Positions 45,590 through 57,469 of a DNA stretch of 64,000 nt are shown piece after piece (the first letter of the stretch is position 1; the number at the start of each line of letters is the position of its first letter). Below the pieces are notes generated by a model. The model was not told the DNA's origin, did not search any database, and saw only the letters and a list, made by a program, of their open reading frames with translations. Made by a program: the position numbers and the translations under genes. This DNA comes from Physella acuta (lineage: Eukaryota; Mollusca; Gastropoda; Physidae), in NCBI RefSeq assembly GCF_028476545.1, contig NW_026732027.1, forward strand, positions 286,001 through 350,000, read 5' to 3'.

Positions 45590-45760
45590 TCCATTGCATT
45601 TTCCCACCCAACAACAATCTACAAGGCAGCAGTTGTTTGATTTTGGAGTTGTCTCTCCTAGATGGGTTGCTGTCCCCCAACTATCGAGACTGACCTGCCC
45701 GGGGTACAAACTCGGGACTTATGGAGTTAGCAATCATAAGCTCTCCCACCTTACCCCGCC
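45590..45760 (-). mobile_element. Probable tRNA-derived SINE (family 2)
   Basis: Minus strand begins GGCGGGGTAAGGTGGGAGAG (A-box region), then degenerate B box GAGTTTGTACCCCGGG and body GGTCAGTCTCGATAGTTGG and AGACAACTCCAAAATC. Layout is SINE-like but the B box is decayed. Confidence 0.5.
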
Positions 45761-45910
45761 GTCCCCATCTATACTACAGAAAGATGTTGATACACAAATA
45801 TGTTGATATATAAATTTTCTTATTAACAACGACCACAAGATAGAATATCAAGGATACAGCTCTAGACTACTTTGTATAGCACCCACGGGGTTCTAAAACA
45901 GCCACCAATA

Positions 45911-45998
45911 GGGCTGGTAAGTAGGTCACCAACCAGTTCTATGACTGATGCAGGTTTTATTGAGCCGTAGAACTGGTTGGTGACCTACTTACCAGCCC
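45911..45998. mobile_element. 88-bp foldback MITE / long hairpin, TA-flanked
   Basis: Arms GGGCTGGTAAGTAGGTCACC + AACCAGTTCTA and their complement are near-perfect inverted repeats of more than 30 bp around a loop of about 23 bases. TA on both sides (45909-45910, 45999-46000) suggests a Tc1/mariner-type target site. Size and shape also match a pre-miRNA hairpin. Confidence 0.8.
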
Positions 45999-46569
45999 TA
46001 TTCTTATCACACTTAACGTTATTTTGACTAAAAAAACATGGAAGCTAATCGGGTTTCTCCGAAAGTCAAGATTCAAACGGGATAGGCTGGGTACATTACG
46101 CCGAATCCTTTAAGTTGACATACATAAAGAATCAGATTCATGAACAATATTAGCTAGCACTGGTGCTGTATTGATCGTCAAGTTCAGGATGTGATTACAT
46201 TTTGAGCAGCATGACACTTTTAACTTCCCTTCCAGGTATGCCTCGATCGAGGTTACCAGAAATCAATCAACAGGTGTCTGTTAATTGGTTCGCGAGGTTT
46301 ATGTACTTTTAACATTTCCGGTCACGATTTTTAATATTCCCAAACCTCTTCTAAACTCCCACGGAACGCATACACCCTTGACACTGACCCGACCACCACC
46401 CACCCACCCATTCATCAACTGCACATCAGCCCAGACACCTGCACATAACACTCTAATACACTCACTCAACAACTCCCTACACACGAAATGTGGCGGAATT
46501 TTATTTTACACGGCGGCAGCCAACACCACCCCCCGGTAAAATCAACACCTCTTTAAACCTGACGGCAAC

Positions 46570-46900
46570 CACGTGACGTTGTTGACATGTTTCACACGCC
46601 AACCACAGCCCAGCTGCATTCTCGCAACAAGTGTAAACAAAACCACGTGATCGCCGTGTTTGTGTGAGGAAACTGTCGCACATTGGAGCAAGAATTCCAG
46701 CAACTCGCCTCCAAAGGTCATCCGGTGCTTTTGGTCTAACTCTGTGAGATCGTATCACACTCTCTACACCAAATTTTTTAAAAAGTTCGCCGACCGTGAA
46801 ACGTCAACAGACGTGACGTCATCAAGCAGGTGCAGCACACCCAGCAGACGGTGAACACAACTCACCAACACATAAACACTAACACGTTTTTATACCAGTC
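46570..46900. promoter_or_regulatory. Promoter-like patch (E-boxes, CRE, TATA)
   Basis: GC-richer than its surroundings. Two CACGTGA E-boxes (near 46571 and 46644), a full CRE palindrome TGACGTCA (about 46815), and on the minus strand GGTATAAAAACG at about 46885-46896. No recognised exon is attached. Motif matches only; it could be chance. Confidence 0.3.
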
Positions 46901-46990
46901 TTATGTAGCCGTAGACACCTAGACGAAAGTATCTCAGTACAGTTGGTCCAGCAGTACACCCCCCCACCCCTTACCGTTGAGTTAGACCCA

Positions 46991-47365
46991 AGGGGTCGTC
47001 CATAAATGATGTCAAACTCCTGGGGGTCGGGGGTCGTAATTTTCTGACGAAGTGTGATGGGGGGGGGGGGGTTCGGATAGAGTGATGTCACACTTTTTAG
47101 CATATTTTTTCTCGTTAAAGAAAAATATTTTTGTAAAATGAAATATCAATCGATTAATATACTTTTTGTTGACCGAGCTAAGTCAATATTCTTTAGAAAT
47201 AAATCAATGTTTAAATAACTGCAATTTTGAGGGGGGGGGTGTAGTATGAGACATGACGTCGTTTTCCGTGAGGGGGTCTGGCTTTTGTGACGATGTGTGA
47301 CGGTGGGAAAGGGGTGAGGTAAAAATCGTCCAGCAAGTGACGTCATTTTTAACTGACCCATAACA
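46991..47365. mobile_element. MITE-like element (GGTCGTCCATAAATGA)
   Basis: Left GGGGTCGTCCATAAATGATG and right TGACGTCATTTTTAACTGACCC-like ends form an imperfect inverted pair; G-runs and repeated TGACGATGTGTGA/TGACGAAGTGTGA words lie inside, also in inverted or repeated positions. No clean target duplication was found, so family and borders are unsure. Confidence 0.45.
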
Positions 47366-48240
47366 GGAGAAAAAATCGGTGGCACTTAACACTCGGCCGT
47401 ATATGTAGGTCCTAATACTTTATCTACAACCAGGTGTAAAATAAACGTGTTAGGCGACTTGTGTTCGTGCACAGAGTGTCAAAAGCAAATGGCAGTCCAT
47501 GATATTCTTATTTCTTATTGAAGTATAACTTATTTTTAATACAGTACCAAAACGGTCAATGGAGCAGAAGAAGCAGAGCTATGTTTGACCTAATACGGTA
47601 CATAATGGCTTTAAAACATATCTCTGTAGAATCTGTATGAATTTATGGAAAATATCCTTAGCCTCAAAACCTCACAGTAAACACAGTATTTGGGAACTTA
47701 TAGCAAAAGAAAAGTGATGATAATTTTAACTAACGCGAGCAATAAATAACACAGTCAAAATAATCACAACTTAAACCATGTTTAATAATCCAGAATGAAA
47801 AATTAAAACACAAATTCCTTTGAAATAATAAATCCAATATCACATAGACTTAGACTTAATGAAATTCCACACACGTATTAAGTAGAATCTATAATGTAAC
47901 GTATAAAGATAGTGCAACATTCCTATTTCAATTTCATTCGATAAGAAAGAATATAGACCTAGATCTCTAGATCTAGATTCTAGATCTAGTCTGTTCTTTC
48001 AAATTCAAACACATAAAAAAACACAAAAAACTCCCACTGTATAGTTCGATTAACTCCCTTGATCTAGCGTAACCTTGTTTACAAGGTCAGGTCAACGGGT
48101 CAACTGAAATCGATATTTCACGGAGTTTTCGTTCTGAACTGATGACACCAACACAACCTAGCCGCTAGCCACGGGGTAACTCTGCTTGTCTGTCGTTTAA
48201 AAATTGGTAGTTATTTCCCCTGTCCCCCCCCCCCCCCCCT
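47366..48240. other. AT-rich non-coding stretch
   Basis: Contains overlapping palindromic tagatctagat words at 47955-47992 and a C-run at 48225-48239; no exon recognised. Confidence 0.5.
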
Positions 48241-48249
48241 TCTCCCCAT

Positions 48250-48680
48250 CCTCACACCGAGACAACACAGCCGCCATATTGCAAGTCAGACAGTTGGGTC
48301 ATACAACCGTTAGCCTAACTACACACATCGAGGTGTTTTTAATTAATTAATTATGCATCTGGTCGGAGCCCCGCTGATACACCCATCCATCATACATTCA
48401 AATCTGACGCGCGACCTTTGACACGCGACCTTGGCTGATAAGGTCATCCTCGCGCTATTCTAAATTTAAAAAGTAGGTCAAATGCTACCGTGTTTTATTG
48501 GGGTGGGATGACAGTAAATTTCTATTAACTAGGCAGATGAGAGGCGCGGAAACCCGGCGCCCTGTTGCTTGCTCTCCCTTTCAGCAGACGTGCGAGTGTG
48601 TAGGCGGTGCGGTGAGTGTTAGCCGTGCGGCGATTGTTGTGAGTCCCCGAATCATAGCGACCACTGAATAGTAAATCTAC
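48250..48680 (-). promoter_or_regulatory. Candidate promoter / first exon region
   Basis: The region 48540-48640 is the most CpG-rich in the right half of the window. At 48265-48285 the minus strand reads GCAATATGGCGGCTGTG, a YY1-type element that often sits at or just after transcription starts and here contains an ATG (MAAVLS...). A GGTGTGAGG donor-like site follows. Its phase does not fit exon 37842 directly, so at least one more exon would be needed. Speculative. Confidence 0.25.
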
Positions 48681-51405
48681 ACAGTAGTCGAACTATATCA
48701 TGCAAAGGTCTGTTTGGGAATTTATTATGGTTCGATGTTGAAACACGATACCAAAAAATAATTCAATTTTTTTTTAATATTAAAAAAAAGAGCAATAAAG
48801 AATAAATTGAAAAGAAAACTGATATTTTAGCTGATAAAAAGAAGGAATCAGACCAAAAAAAAGGTTATCTGATAATTAGAAACGTTCAGCTCATAAACAA
48901 AGCCAAAAATTTATCAGCCCAATGGCGTTGAGTATCTTATAGTTTAACGTTAGCGATATCTTCTGTGTAGTTATACCAACACGTCTAGTGCGTGTGTGTG
49001 TGTAGTCTGGTGTGTGTGTGGTGGGGGGGGGGGGGAGGGAGGGAGATAACAGCTGTAGACGTGTACACATAACACAGGTCAAAAGTGAAATATGGACCAC
49101 GGTACATTCCATTCAGATGGTTCCATATATGTCCATACACAGTGTGGACCTACACGCAATGCTCCTCTATACAACACAATCCAATATTTACATTACATGA
49201 ACTCGGGCACTGTTTCACATTATATCTATACATACACTCAGCGTCCCCATATATTTGAACTTACGCAGTGTCTACGTATGTCTACGTATATGTAGGAATT
49301 ATCTAAGTGATCCATTATATGTACACGTAGTATTCACATATGTGCATGCAATGTGCCTAAATATGTTTACATAATCGCAAAGTTTCGTCAAAAATATTAA
49401 CACACAAGTAGACAGCATACATAACCGTAACTAGCCTATTGGCTCTATCCACCCTACCACCCCACCACCCTGGTGACATCATTGCCTCGCTCCGGTACTA
49501 TTAATTAAGCCTGCATGAACTGATTCTCGGTCTTACAGACATGTACTCATTACTGTTTGTTTGCGGGTGATGGGAAAGGGGGGGGATGGGGGGGGGGGGG
49601 GGGATGGGATGCAGAATAACATTATTAAAACAAACAATATGTATATAAAATATGATTTTAAAAATCATCGGAAATAGTGGATCGAGTGAGCACTATCTAG
49701 ATGTGTACACACTATAACAAGGCTAGCACTGTATACACGTGTACATATGTCAGCGTGGTTACCGCTGTATAGACGTGTATCTATTAGTCTATACTAGGAG
49801 ATGTAACAGAACACTGCCACAAATCGGCGACGAATCATCGCTTTAGACCCATATCATCAACCCATGTTGACCAATGTAATCAAGAAATGTATTCCTAGGT
49901 CAAGCAGGTCGATTTAATTTCTACACTCCTCTCATACATGACCCCCCCCCCCCACCCCGACCAGATAAGATGGCGCCGTGAATGGTCTATTACAAGTGTT
50001 CTCTGTTAGAAGACCCTCTCCCTCTCTCAGATTATTCTCATCTCTCTCTCTCTCTCTCTCTCTGAGATCCTCTACCAACCCCTCTCTCTCAAATTATTCT
50101 CATCTCCCTCTCTCTCTCAGATCCTCTCCCAACCCCCTCCCCCACCACACGTCTTCGAGTATATTCCACAGCCACCACCACACACCAACACGGCAACCAC
50201 TGACACATTCCTGGCACATACTTGAGCACACACTTGATTTAATTACGGTGTTTTGTTTAAAGCCTGACGTCTAGAATAGTTTTGCATTCATTTGTTCAAC
50301 TAATCCAACTCTAGGCCGACCACTTTTAAAATTGTATGAATATATTTATAAACAAAGTTAGCTGCACGCGTCATTGTGTTTTTCTTAGAGAGAAAAAAAA
50401 ACAACTAAATATGATGTGCATTAAAATTTTACGCCAAGCCAAATTTCACTTTAGGTAAAGTGGAGTGAGGTGTGGACGGGGGTGGGGTGGGGTGGGAGGA
50501 GTTTTTTGAAAATATAAAATTGTGAAAAAGAGGATGATAAAATACAATCCGCCATTGATTGTATTGTGTAGCTCATGTTTCTCAGATGCATTACATTCTA
50601 GACAGTTGACAGGTGAACTAACGGTAAACAGGTTTACTTAAGTTAATTGATGTTTCATTTAATTGATGCTGATTTCCGTGCTATATCACCCTCGCTTAAT
50701 ACTATAACTAGATCGTCTGTGTTGATAATGAATTACTGGACTCCCAAATAGGTAGGTTGACTGCCACCCCCCAACCCCCTCCCCTCACTCTCCCTCCCAC
50801 ACACACCTAGAAATATATTTAAACATTTATTTTAAATGCAATATAGACCTAGATATGACGTCTTTTCCCCCCTCAAAATTGCGAGTTAAGTTTAAATTTA
50901 AGGTTAACTGAGTGTTACATTGCAGTCAGGTTTAAGACGGAGGCAAGTATTCACTACACCAAATCCAACTGAATGAACACTGGAAGCAGTGCACGGTTGT
51001 AATACACAACAAACAACAAAACGAGTCGATTGTTGCAGTTGTTTGTTCACAAACCACAAGGCCAAACCGGTACAGGTATCACAGCCTAGCGCGAACAATA
51101 CCGGCAGTCTTAGCAGGGGGCACAATCGTAACACGAAGGGGAGGTAAGGTGGAATAAATCGCCAATTAATTTCTCAACAATGCGGAGGGAAAACGAAAAC
51201 CCATTCAGGAAAGATAGTAGTGAGACGATACGCGAGGATTTAAAAGATGGGTGTAAATCTGGTCTATGTGTGGTGGTGTGATAACAATTAGTTTAAACGT
51301 GTGGCTCTGGGATGACGATTAGGGTAAATTAGTGTAAATAAATCTTAACTAGTGTGAGCAGATACATGATGTGATCAAAGGTTAACGTAGGTTATGGTTA
51401 GGCCA
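48681..51405. other. Non-coding stretch
   Basis: (TG)n and a G-run at 48990-49035, a G-run at 49590-49602, (TC)n at 50039-50066, and a YY1-like AAGATGGCGCC at 49968 on the plus strand. No supported gene. Confidence 0.5.
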
Positions 51406-51408
51406 GTT

Positions 51409-51616
51409 AGGGAGGAAAATAAAGTTCCCTTTTCGAACCTGAAGGTCCATATGGCAAGTGAAGTAGACTTCACCTGTTTCTGTGACCTCAAGCATGTAAA
51501 GGGATAGTGTGGATAGAGCTGGGTGGACTAAGTGACGTTCTACTGACTTGAACCCGGATTCGAACTCGAGACTTTGGGGTTATCATTCTAGTGCTCTACC
51601 GCTAGGGTAAACCGTC
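51409..51616 (-). mobile_element. tRNA-derived SINE (family 1, copy 2)
   Basis: Best preserved head of the three copies: minus-strand A box CTAGCGGTAGAGCACTAG and B box GAGTTCGAATCCGGG, then a body matching copy 1 but lacking the GGGTACCTAACTCACG block. Its head is interrupted by the hAT MITE at 51617-51816. Confidence 0.82.
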
Positions 51617-51816
51617 CAGAGTTTCTTCCAGGCATCTCTTCGGGGGGGCGAAGCCCCCCCGGAAAATTTTTACCGCCCCCCCGAACAAAATGAAATTTAT
51701 ATAATTTATATAGAAAATATATACTTTTAACAGTGTCCGCCCCCCCGAAGAAAGTTTACCGCCCCCCCGAAGATTTCAAGTGCCCCCCCGGAGAAAAAAG
51801 TCTGGAAGAAACACTG
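51617..51816. mobile_element. hAT MITE, 200 bp (TTTCTTCCAG family) inserted in a SINE
   Basis: Ends CAGAGTTTCTTCCAG and CTGGAAGAAACACTG, perfect 8-bp target duplication aaaccgtc (51609-51616 and 51817-51824). Interior has repeated CCCCCCGAAGA words on both arms. Full-length relative of the 84-bp copy at 3466. Confidence 0.9.
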
Positions 51817-51824
51817 AAACCGTC

Positions 51825-52685
51825 TCATTTCATTGTACATAACGCACAGTGTGTTACTACTATTATGATACAGAACGCAAAATCTGGTACAAATTAAGGA
51901 GTGAATTTTATGTTTGTAGTTGTGTGACTCCTGTTTCCTGACTCTGCTTCATGACTCTGTCTTATGACTCCCAGCTACACAGCTCCCAGTAAATAACCCT
52001 AGCATTGACCCACCGTGTCGCAGCATATTGGTTTAGTCTGACTCATGATAGTTAAACTAAACAAACGGACGCCACTATACCGGTAAGGTGAAGAAAAAAA
52101 ACACCACGCTAATATAAGTTAACTTTACCTTATTACAAAATATGATATTCCCAGCGTTAACTAGTTTTCAACAAAGGTCGAAATTCATAACTACACAACT
52201 CAAAGATACTCATGTTACTTAATCTTAGACTTGGAAGTGGAGCAAATAAAATACATCCACTTCATTGGCATACAAAAAATGTGCAAACATTACAAACAGC
52301 GAAATCACATTTTACAATCACTTTCGTTTCAAGTACTATCAAATTACTTCACAATAGAACACAGATTCGACAAAAAAGTATTTAGCTGTTATCGTGTAGC
52401 CAATAAGGAAATAAAAAAACGCACTAGAAATATTCACAACACCTTACAAGAAAATAGCTCCAACTTCAAGCTACAGGCAGATAACTGTAGAGAAAAACCT
52501 AACAGTCCATTATAGATAACTCTTCGACGGGCCTGTGCTGTTAGCTAGAGAAGGGGGACAACCGAGGCAAGTGTATTGGATGTTATTTGTGAACACAACG
52601 GACCCTATGTCAACAAAGTTTGGAGGACCCAAGTCTTCAGGAGACGGGAGAGAGGAGGTCAGGGGAGGGGGAGGTGGTGAGGAAT
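51825..52685. other. Non-coding stretch
   Basis: A 94-codon plus-strand reading at 52231 has Lys/Asn/Ile-rich composition typical of AT-rich non-coding DNA and no recognisable motif. Short actcctgtttcctgactc-type repeats at 51925-51990. Confidence 0.5.
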
Positions 52686-52687
52686 AG

Positions 52688-53158
52688 AGAAAATAAACAT
52701 GGATGGTATATTTTTAAATAGAGAGAAAAACATGGATGGTATATTTTTAAATAGAGAGAAAAACATGGATGGTATATTTTTAAATAGAGAGAAAAACATG
52801 GATGGTATATTTTTAAATAGAGAGAAAAAACATGGATGGTATATTTTTAAATAGAGAGAAAAAACATGGATGGTATATTTTTAAATAGAGAGAAAAACAT
52901 GGATGGTATATTTTTAAATAGAGAGAAAAAACATGGATGGTATATTTTTAAATAGAGAGAAAAAACATGGATGGTATATTTTTAAATAGAGAGAAAAAAC
53001 ATGGATGGTATATTTTTAAATAGAGAGAAAAAACATGGATGGTATATTTTTAAATAGAGAGAAAAAACATGGATGGTATATTTTTAAATAGAGAGAAAAA
53101 ACATGGATGGTATATTTTTAAATAGAGAGAAAAAACATGGATGGTATATTTTTAAACT
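52688..53158. repeat. Minisatellite, 33-34 bp unit, 14 copies
   Basis: Unit catggatggtatatttttaa plus atagagagaaaaa; units are identical except for one A in the A-run, so the array is young. Confidence 0.97.
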
Positions 53159-53980
53159 GTAGATCAGGCAGGATACGGGTATCCACAAACCAACCCAAAT
53201 CTACCCGACCCAAACCCTAAATTTTAACACCTTAACCCAATTCTAGATTAGTAACCCCAAAATTGCTGTAGTTTGATAAAATACAACATTTGAGTACCGT
53301 AAATAGTAGGTTTGGTCCAGAGTAACAAAGAAAATAATTTACTTCCGGATTACGAAATAAATGAAGACAATGGAAAGTTAGTTAAATCATTATTCAATTG
53401 AATCCAAAAGATAAAATGAGTTAGCGAACCCGATTAATCTAAGGTGGTTGTAAGCCATAACCACCACTAATGTAGACTGTACCTTCCAATATGAAACAAA
53501 GAAATCAGTCATCTAATTAATTAACTTAATCTAGCATTAAATATTAAACACCAGACGTCACTAACTGAAACGCCATCATGTTGAAAACAATAACAACTGC
53601 AGTAGAATTTGTGTAAGATAACTAATATGGAGCCACCGACAAAAATTCACGGAGCCCATTTCTAAAAAGGTAGGGAGCAATGTCATTTGTATTTTTCTAT
53701 AGAAATCTTCTACGATACTAAACAAACAGTTTCAATGTTAGTGAGAAAGTTGTATTCATGAACTATTTAGATAGGAAAACGAATAATTTTTAACCAGTAC
53801 GAAAAACGATAAAAACTAATAATAAAGTTATTTCCCTTGACATTAAAAAACCATTGAAAAAGTAATAAACTACAATAACAAATACATTTCCATATAACTT
53901 TCATCTGTTCTAGAAGAAGGAATTAATTAACCCAAGAACTCGGCTAATCTAACCAGGCTAAAAATAGAACACTTTTAGAT
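53159..53980. other. AT-rich non-coding stretch
   Basis: No exon, repeat or element recognised. Confidence 0.5.
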
Positions 53981-53984
53981 TTTA

Positions 53985-54385
53985 CAGCACCGAAAAAACA
54001 ACAGGTGGGAAGGTGTCTAAAATTAGAAACATTTAACCTACAACATATTGCTATGTATTTTCTAGGTACATTCATTATTACATTTAACTTACAACATACT
54101 ACTTTGTATTTGTTAGGTACATTCATTATTACATTTAACTTTTAACATATTGCTATGTATTTTCTAGGTTCATTCATTATTAAATTAAACTGAAAACATA
54201 CTGCTATGTATTTTCTAGGTACATTCATTATTACATTAAACTGAAAACATACTGCTATGTATTTTCTAGGTACATTCATTATTAAATTTAACTTACAACA
54301 TACTGCCATATATTTTCTAGGTACATTCATTATTACATTCAACCCTTAACATACTGCCATGCATTTGCTAGATAAATTCATTATT
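53985..54385. repeat. Tandem array, about 48-bp unit, 7-8 copies
   Basis: Unit catactgctatgtattttct, aggtacattcattattac, atttaactta; minus frames read NVPRKYIAVC-type units but this is repeat-driven. Confidence 0.92.
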
Positions 54386-55550
54386 TAGACATATTTAAAA
54401 AAAAAATGAAAAAAAAATGTCTTACATAAGCGCATGTCTGCTTCTTGTGGTACCAGCTTACACAATGAGAACTGACCTGTGGTCAAATGGCTCTAGGGTC
54501 ACGAGAGACGGCTGTAGCTAATTAGCGTCCGGCGTGAGAGGGTTAATTAGGGCTAATGGGACGAGAAGTTTCGGGTCAAGGGTTAGCCAAGGTCATTGAG
54601 TTCAAATAGTGAGCTATATTACCAACGGCATATTGTACTAACTATTGCAGCAACGATATATTACATTACATCACTTGTAGTGGGATAGAGTACCTCTTTA
54701 GATAAAGAGATATTGTGTATATACCACCAGTGTAAACAGAACTAGCCCTTCAGCTAAATATGTTTCCCCATATCAACAGTGTCAAAATGTGCTAACTCTT
54801 TACATAACCATGTATTTTATTACACCATAAGTGTCATATTGGCATAACTCTTAGGTAATGTCGTGTTTTTTTAGATCACTAGTGCTAAGTTGTTTAGGTT
54901 AAGATTTACTAACGGGCATGTATTGCAGCACTTTCCTACTTTACATATATAACACTTCACTAATATAACTAATATAACAAAATTCAATGTATATCATTCA
55001 ACAAAAAGTTGTAATAAATGTGTACAGCTGGAGGTATGTGCCAGTAAAAGTTGTTTCTACTCAACAACTGCATCAGCACTGTAAGGCAAGGTTCACAATG
55101 TATTAGGACCTGTTATATGTCATGTAATCTCGCCTCATTACATCAGCACTGTACAGTACGGTACACATTATATTAGGTCCAGGTATAGGTCATGTAATCT
55201 CGCCTCATTACATCAGCCTGGTTACATGTGGTCAAGTAATGTCCAGCTGTCTTACAACCATGCGAGGTGATGCACTCCACATTTCCTTATTTACAGACCC
55301 AATGATTTACAAGGCTGCAGATTTCCTAACTTATAGACCCAGTGTGTTTAATACTACATATTCCATTTATTTACAACGATTTACAATCCTCCTTGATTAA
55401 GGAATATATATGCCGTGTATCGCTAGATTCAACGTTGCTTATTAAAAGATAACGTTATAGTCATAGTTTAACCATTATAATGTTATCAGTAGAAATGTTT
55501 CAGTGAATGGTATATTAAACGATAGTTATTAAACTAGCATACAGCCAACA
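54386..55550. other. Non-coding stretch with a tandem duplication
   Basis: The 68-70 bp duplication at about 55070-55210 shares catgtaatctcgcctcatta and catcagcactgta. Otherwise nothing recognised. Confidence 0.6.
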
Positions 55551-55561
55551 TTGCTGTATAT

Positions 55562-55564
<3 letters not shown>

Positions 55565-55644
<80 letters not shown>

Positions 55645-55762
55645 TATATATTATATATATTTATACACACGATATATGTATACACTATATATATACACTA
55701 TATATATATACACTATATATATACACTATATATATATATATAGATATATATATATATATTAT
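55565..55762. repeat. (AT)n complex microsatellite
   Basis: Pure (AT)n at 55566-55636 followed by tatacacta-type variants. Confidence 0.95.
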
Positions 55763-56456
55763 GTAGGCAAACGAGCTAAATCTACACAACCTGGCTAGGT
55801 GTACACAGAGTATATTTGTACACAGACTAACTTCAGACATGGTGTAGACAGACTAGCTTGGTGTGGTGTAGACAGACTAGCCTAGTGTACTGTACTCAGG
55901 CCGATATTCTATGTGTACCCACCGATTCAGCCACCACCAACCCCGCTGCCAGTATCAAAGAAATCCAGCTGATACAGACCGTACACAACAGCATGTTAAG
56001 TCCGTTGGCGGTGGGGTCGGCGAGGTAGATCCCACTAAACCTGTTTTCAAAAAACGCTTACCTAACATTTTAACACGATACATGAAGGCAACACAGCGGG
56101 ATTAACCCCTAATCTCCCGTTTTGAAGCACCCAACACCCAAGCAGTGGTGCCGTGTTTGTGTCAACTGTTTGAACTACCGCCAGTGTAGGCCTACGGTTT
56201 CAACAGAACAGATCCATTTCTTAATTGCACGATCAAGTAACTGTAACTTTACAACAACAAAAAAAAAAATAAAAATAAATAAAAAAAAATAATTTAAAAA
56301 AAAATAAAATTAAAAAATCCTATAGTTAACCCCCTTTTTAGAAGGATTAAATCGCCCGACGCATTAGAAATCTGGTAAGAGATTCTGTATCACAGACACA
56401 CGTTGAATACAATACGTAATGGTTTAATCGATTTCTATCAACTGGCAGTTAACAAA
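55763..56456. other. Non-coding stretch
   Basis: Repeated tagacagactagc words at 55845-55880 and an A-rich run at 56258-56320. No supported gene. Confidence 0.5.

Positions 56457-56536
<80 letters not shown>
56457..56536. repeat. (TA)n microsatellite
   Basis: About 39 uninterrupted TA dinucleotides. Confidence 0.95.
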
Positions 56537-56537
<1 letters not shown>

Positions 56538-57465
56538 AATATAATGTTATGCACCCACATATAATTCAACTTTAGCCTACATATGCACATATTCTAAGTA
56601 AGAACACATAGCCTCACATCCACCAAGCCTACGTTTTTACGACAGTGCAGCCTCAGTCACAACACTACAGCAATAAATGCCCCCCTCCCCCCATTCCGTC
56701 CCCGACCCCCCATTCACCGTCCGTACTATGTAAATATTGTATTGATCATTCAGTCCCGTGGGTCACGGAAAGAGTCATCCTCACACCCGGTTGTCACGTG
56801 GGACATGCAAATTTCACCTACCCCCATCTATAACTCCAACGAATGATCTACATTTCTAGAACCCTTTACGACTCTCATTTTATGATGCCTTAAGTTAAAT
56901 GCCTACAGTTAAAAGTCCACATAAAAGAAGTTGATTTACTTTCAACACCGAATTACACGCCCATTAACCCGATACACATCGCTGACAATAAAATGTATAA
57001 ATAAAAGGTGTTTTTGTTTCAACTGCTTTGAAATTTTTTTTTCCCTCTTCTTACAGTATCACTAGCTTAAAAACGCGATCAATAAATCGATAAAGGATGC
57101 ACTTAGTGAAAAGTGATCACAAATTATATTGGTTCGATATGAGTTAGAATCAATTTTTAAAAAAATATTACGTTTTTTAACACACAAAAAAACCGAGACA
57201 GTTTTAAAAAGTTTAGACACAGCTCGGACATCCAAGAATAGCAATTAACACATATCAAAGGAGCTGTTTAGGAGATCAAGTTCTAAAATCGAATGAGTTT
57301 CTCCACAGTTTAAAGCTCCTTCTTCCATCTCCAACACCCCTCGCGTCCAAAAAAAGTATCATGTGACCAGTGCCCCAGCCAATCAGGAGCCTGGGTTATT
57401 TTCCACGAGCAAATAGTTTTCAAATCTTTGTTAAACACGTCTGCTGTGGTGCTAAGTCGTGGTCA
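56537..57465. other. Non-coding stretch
   Basis: A CCAAT box (agccaatcagga) sits at about 57379 next to the large array; no exon recognised. Confidence 0.5.
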
Positions 57466-57469
57466 AGTC

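Noticed and set aside
46501-46758. 85-codon minus-strand ORF
   Set aside because: No family motif, no matching splice phase; overlaps the promoter-like patch. Composition is not distinct enough to call a gene.
52231-52515. 94-codon plus-strand ORF
   Set aside because: Lys/Asn/Ile-rich composition typical of random AT-rich sequence; no homologous motif seen.
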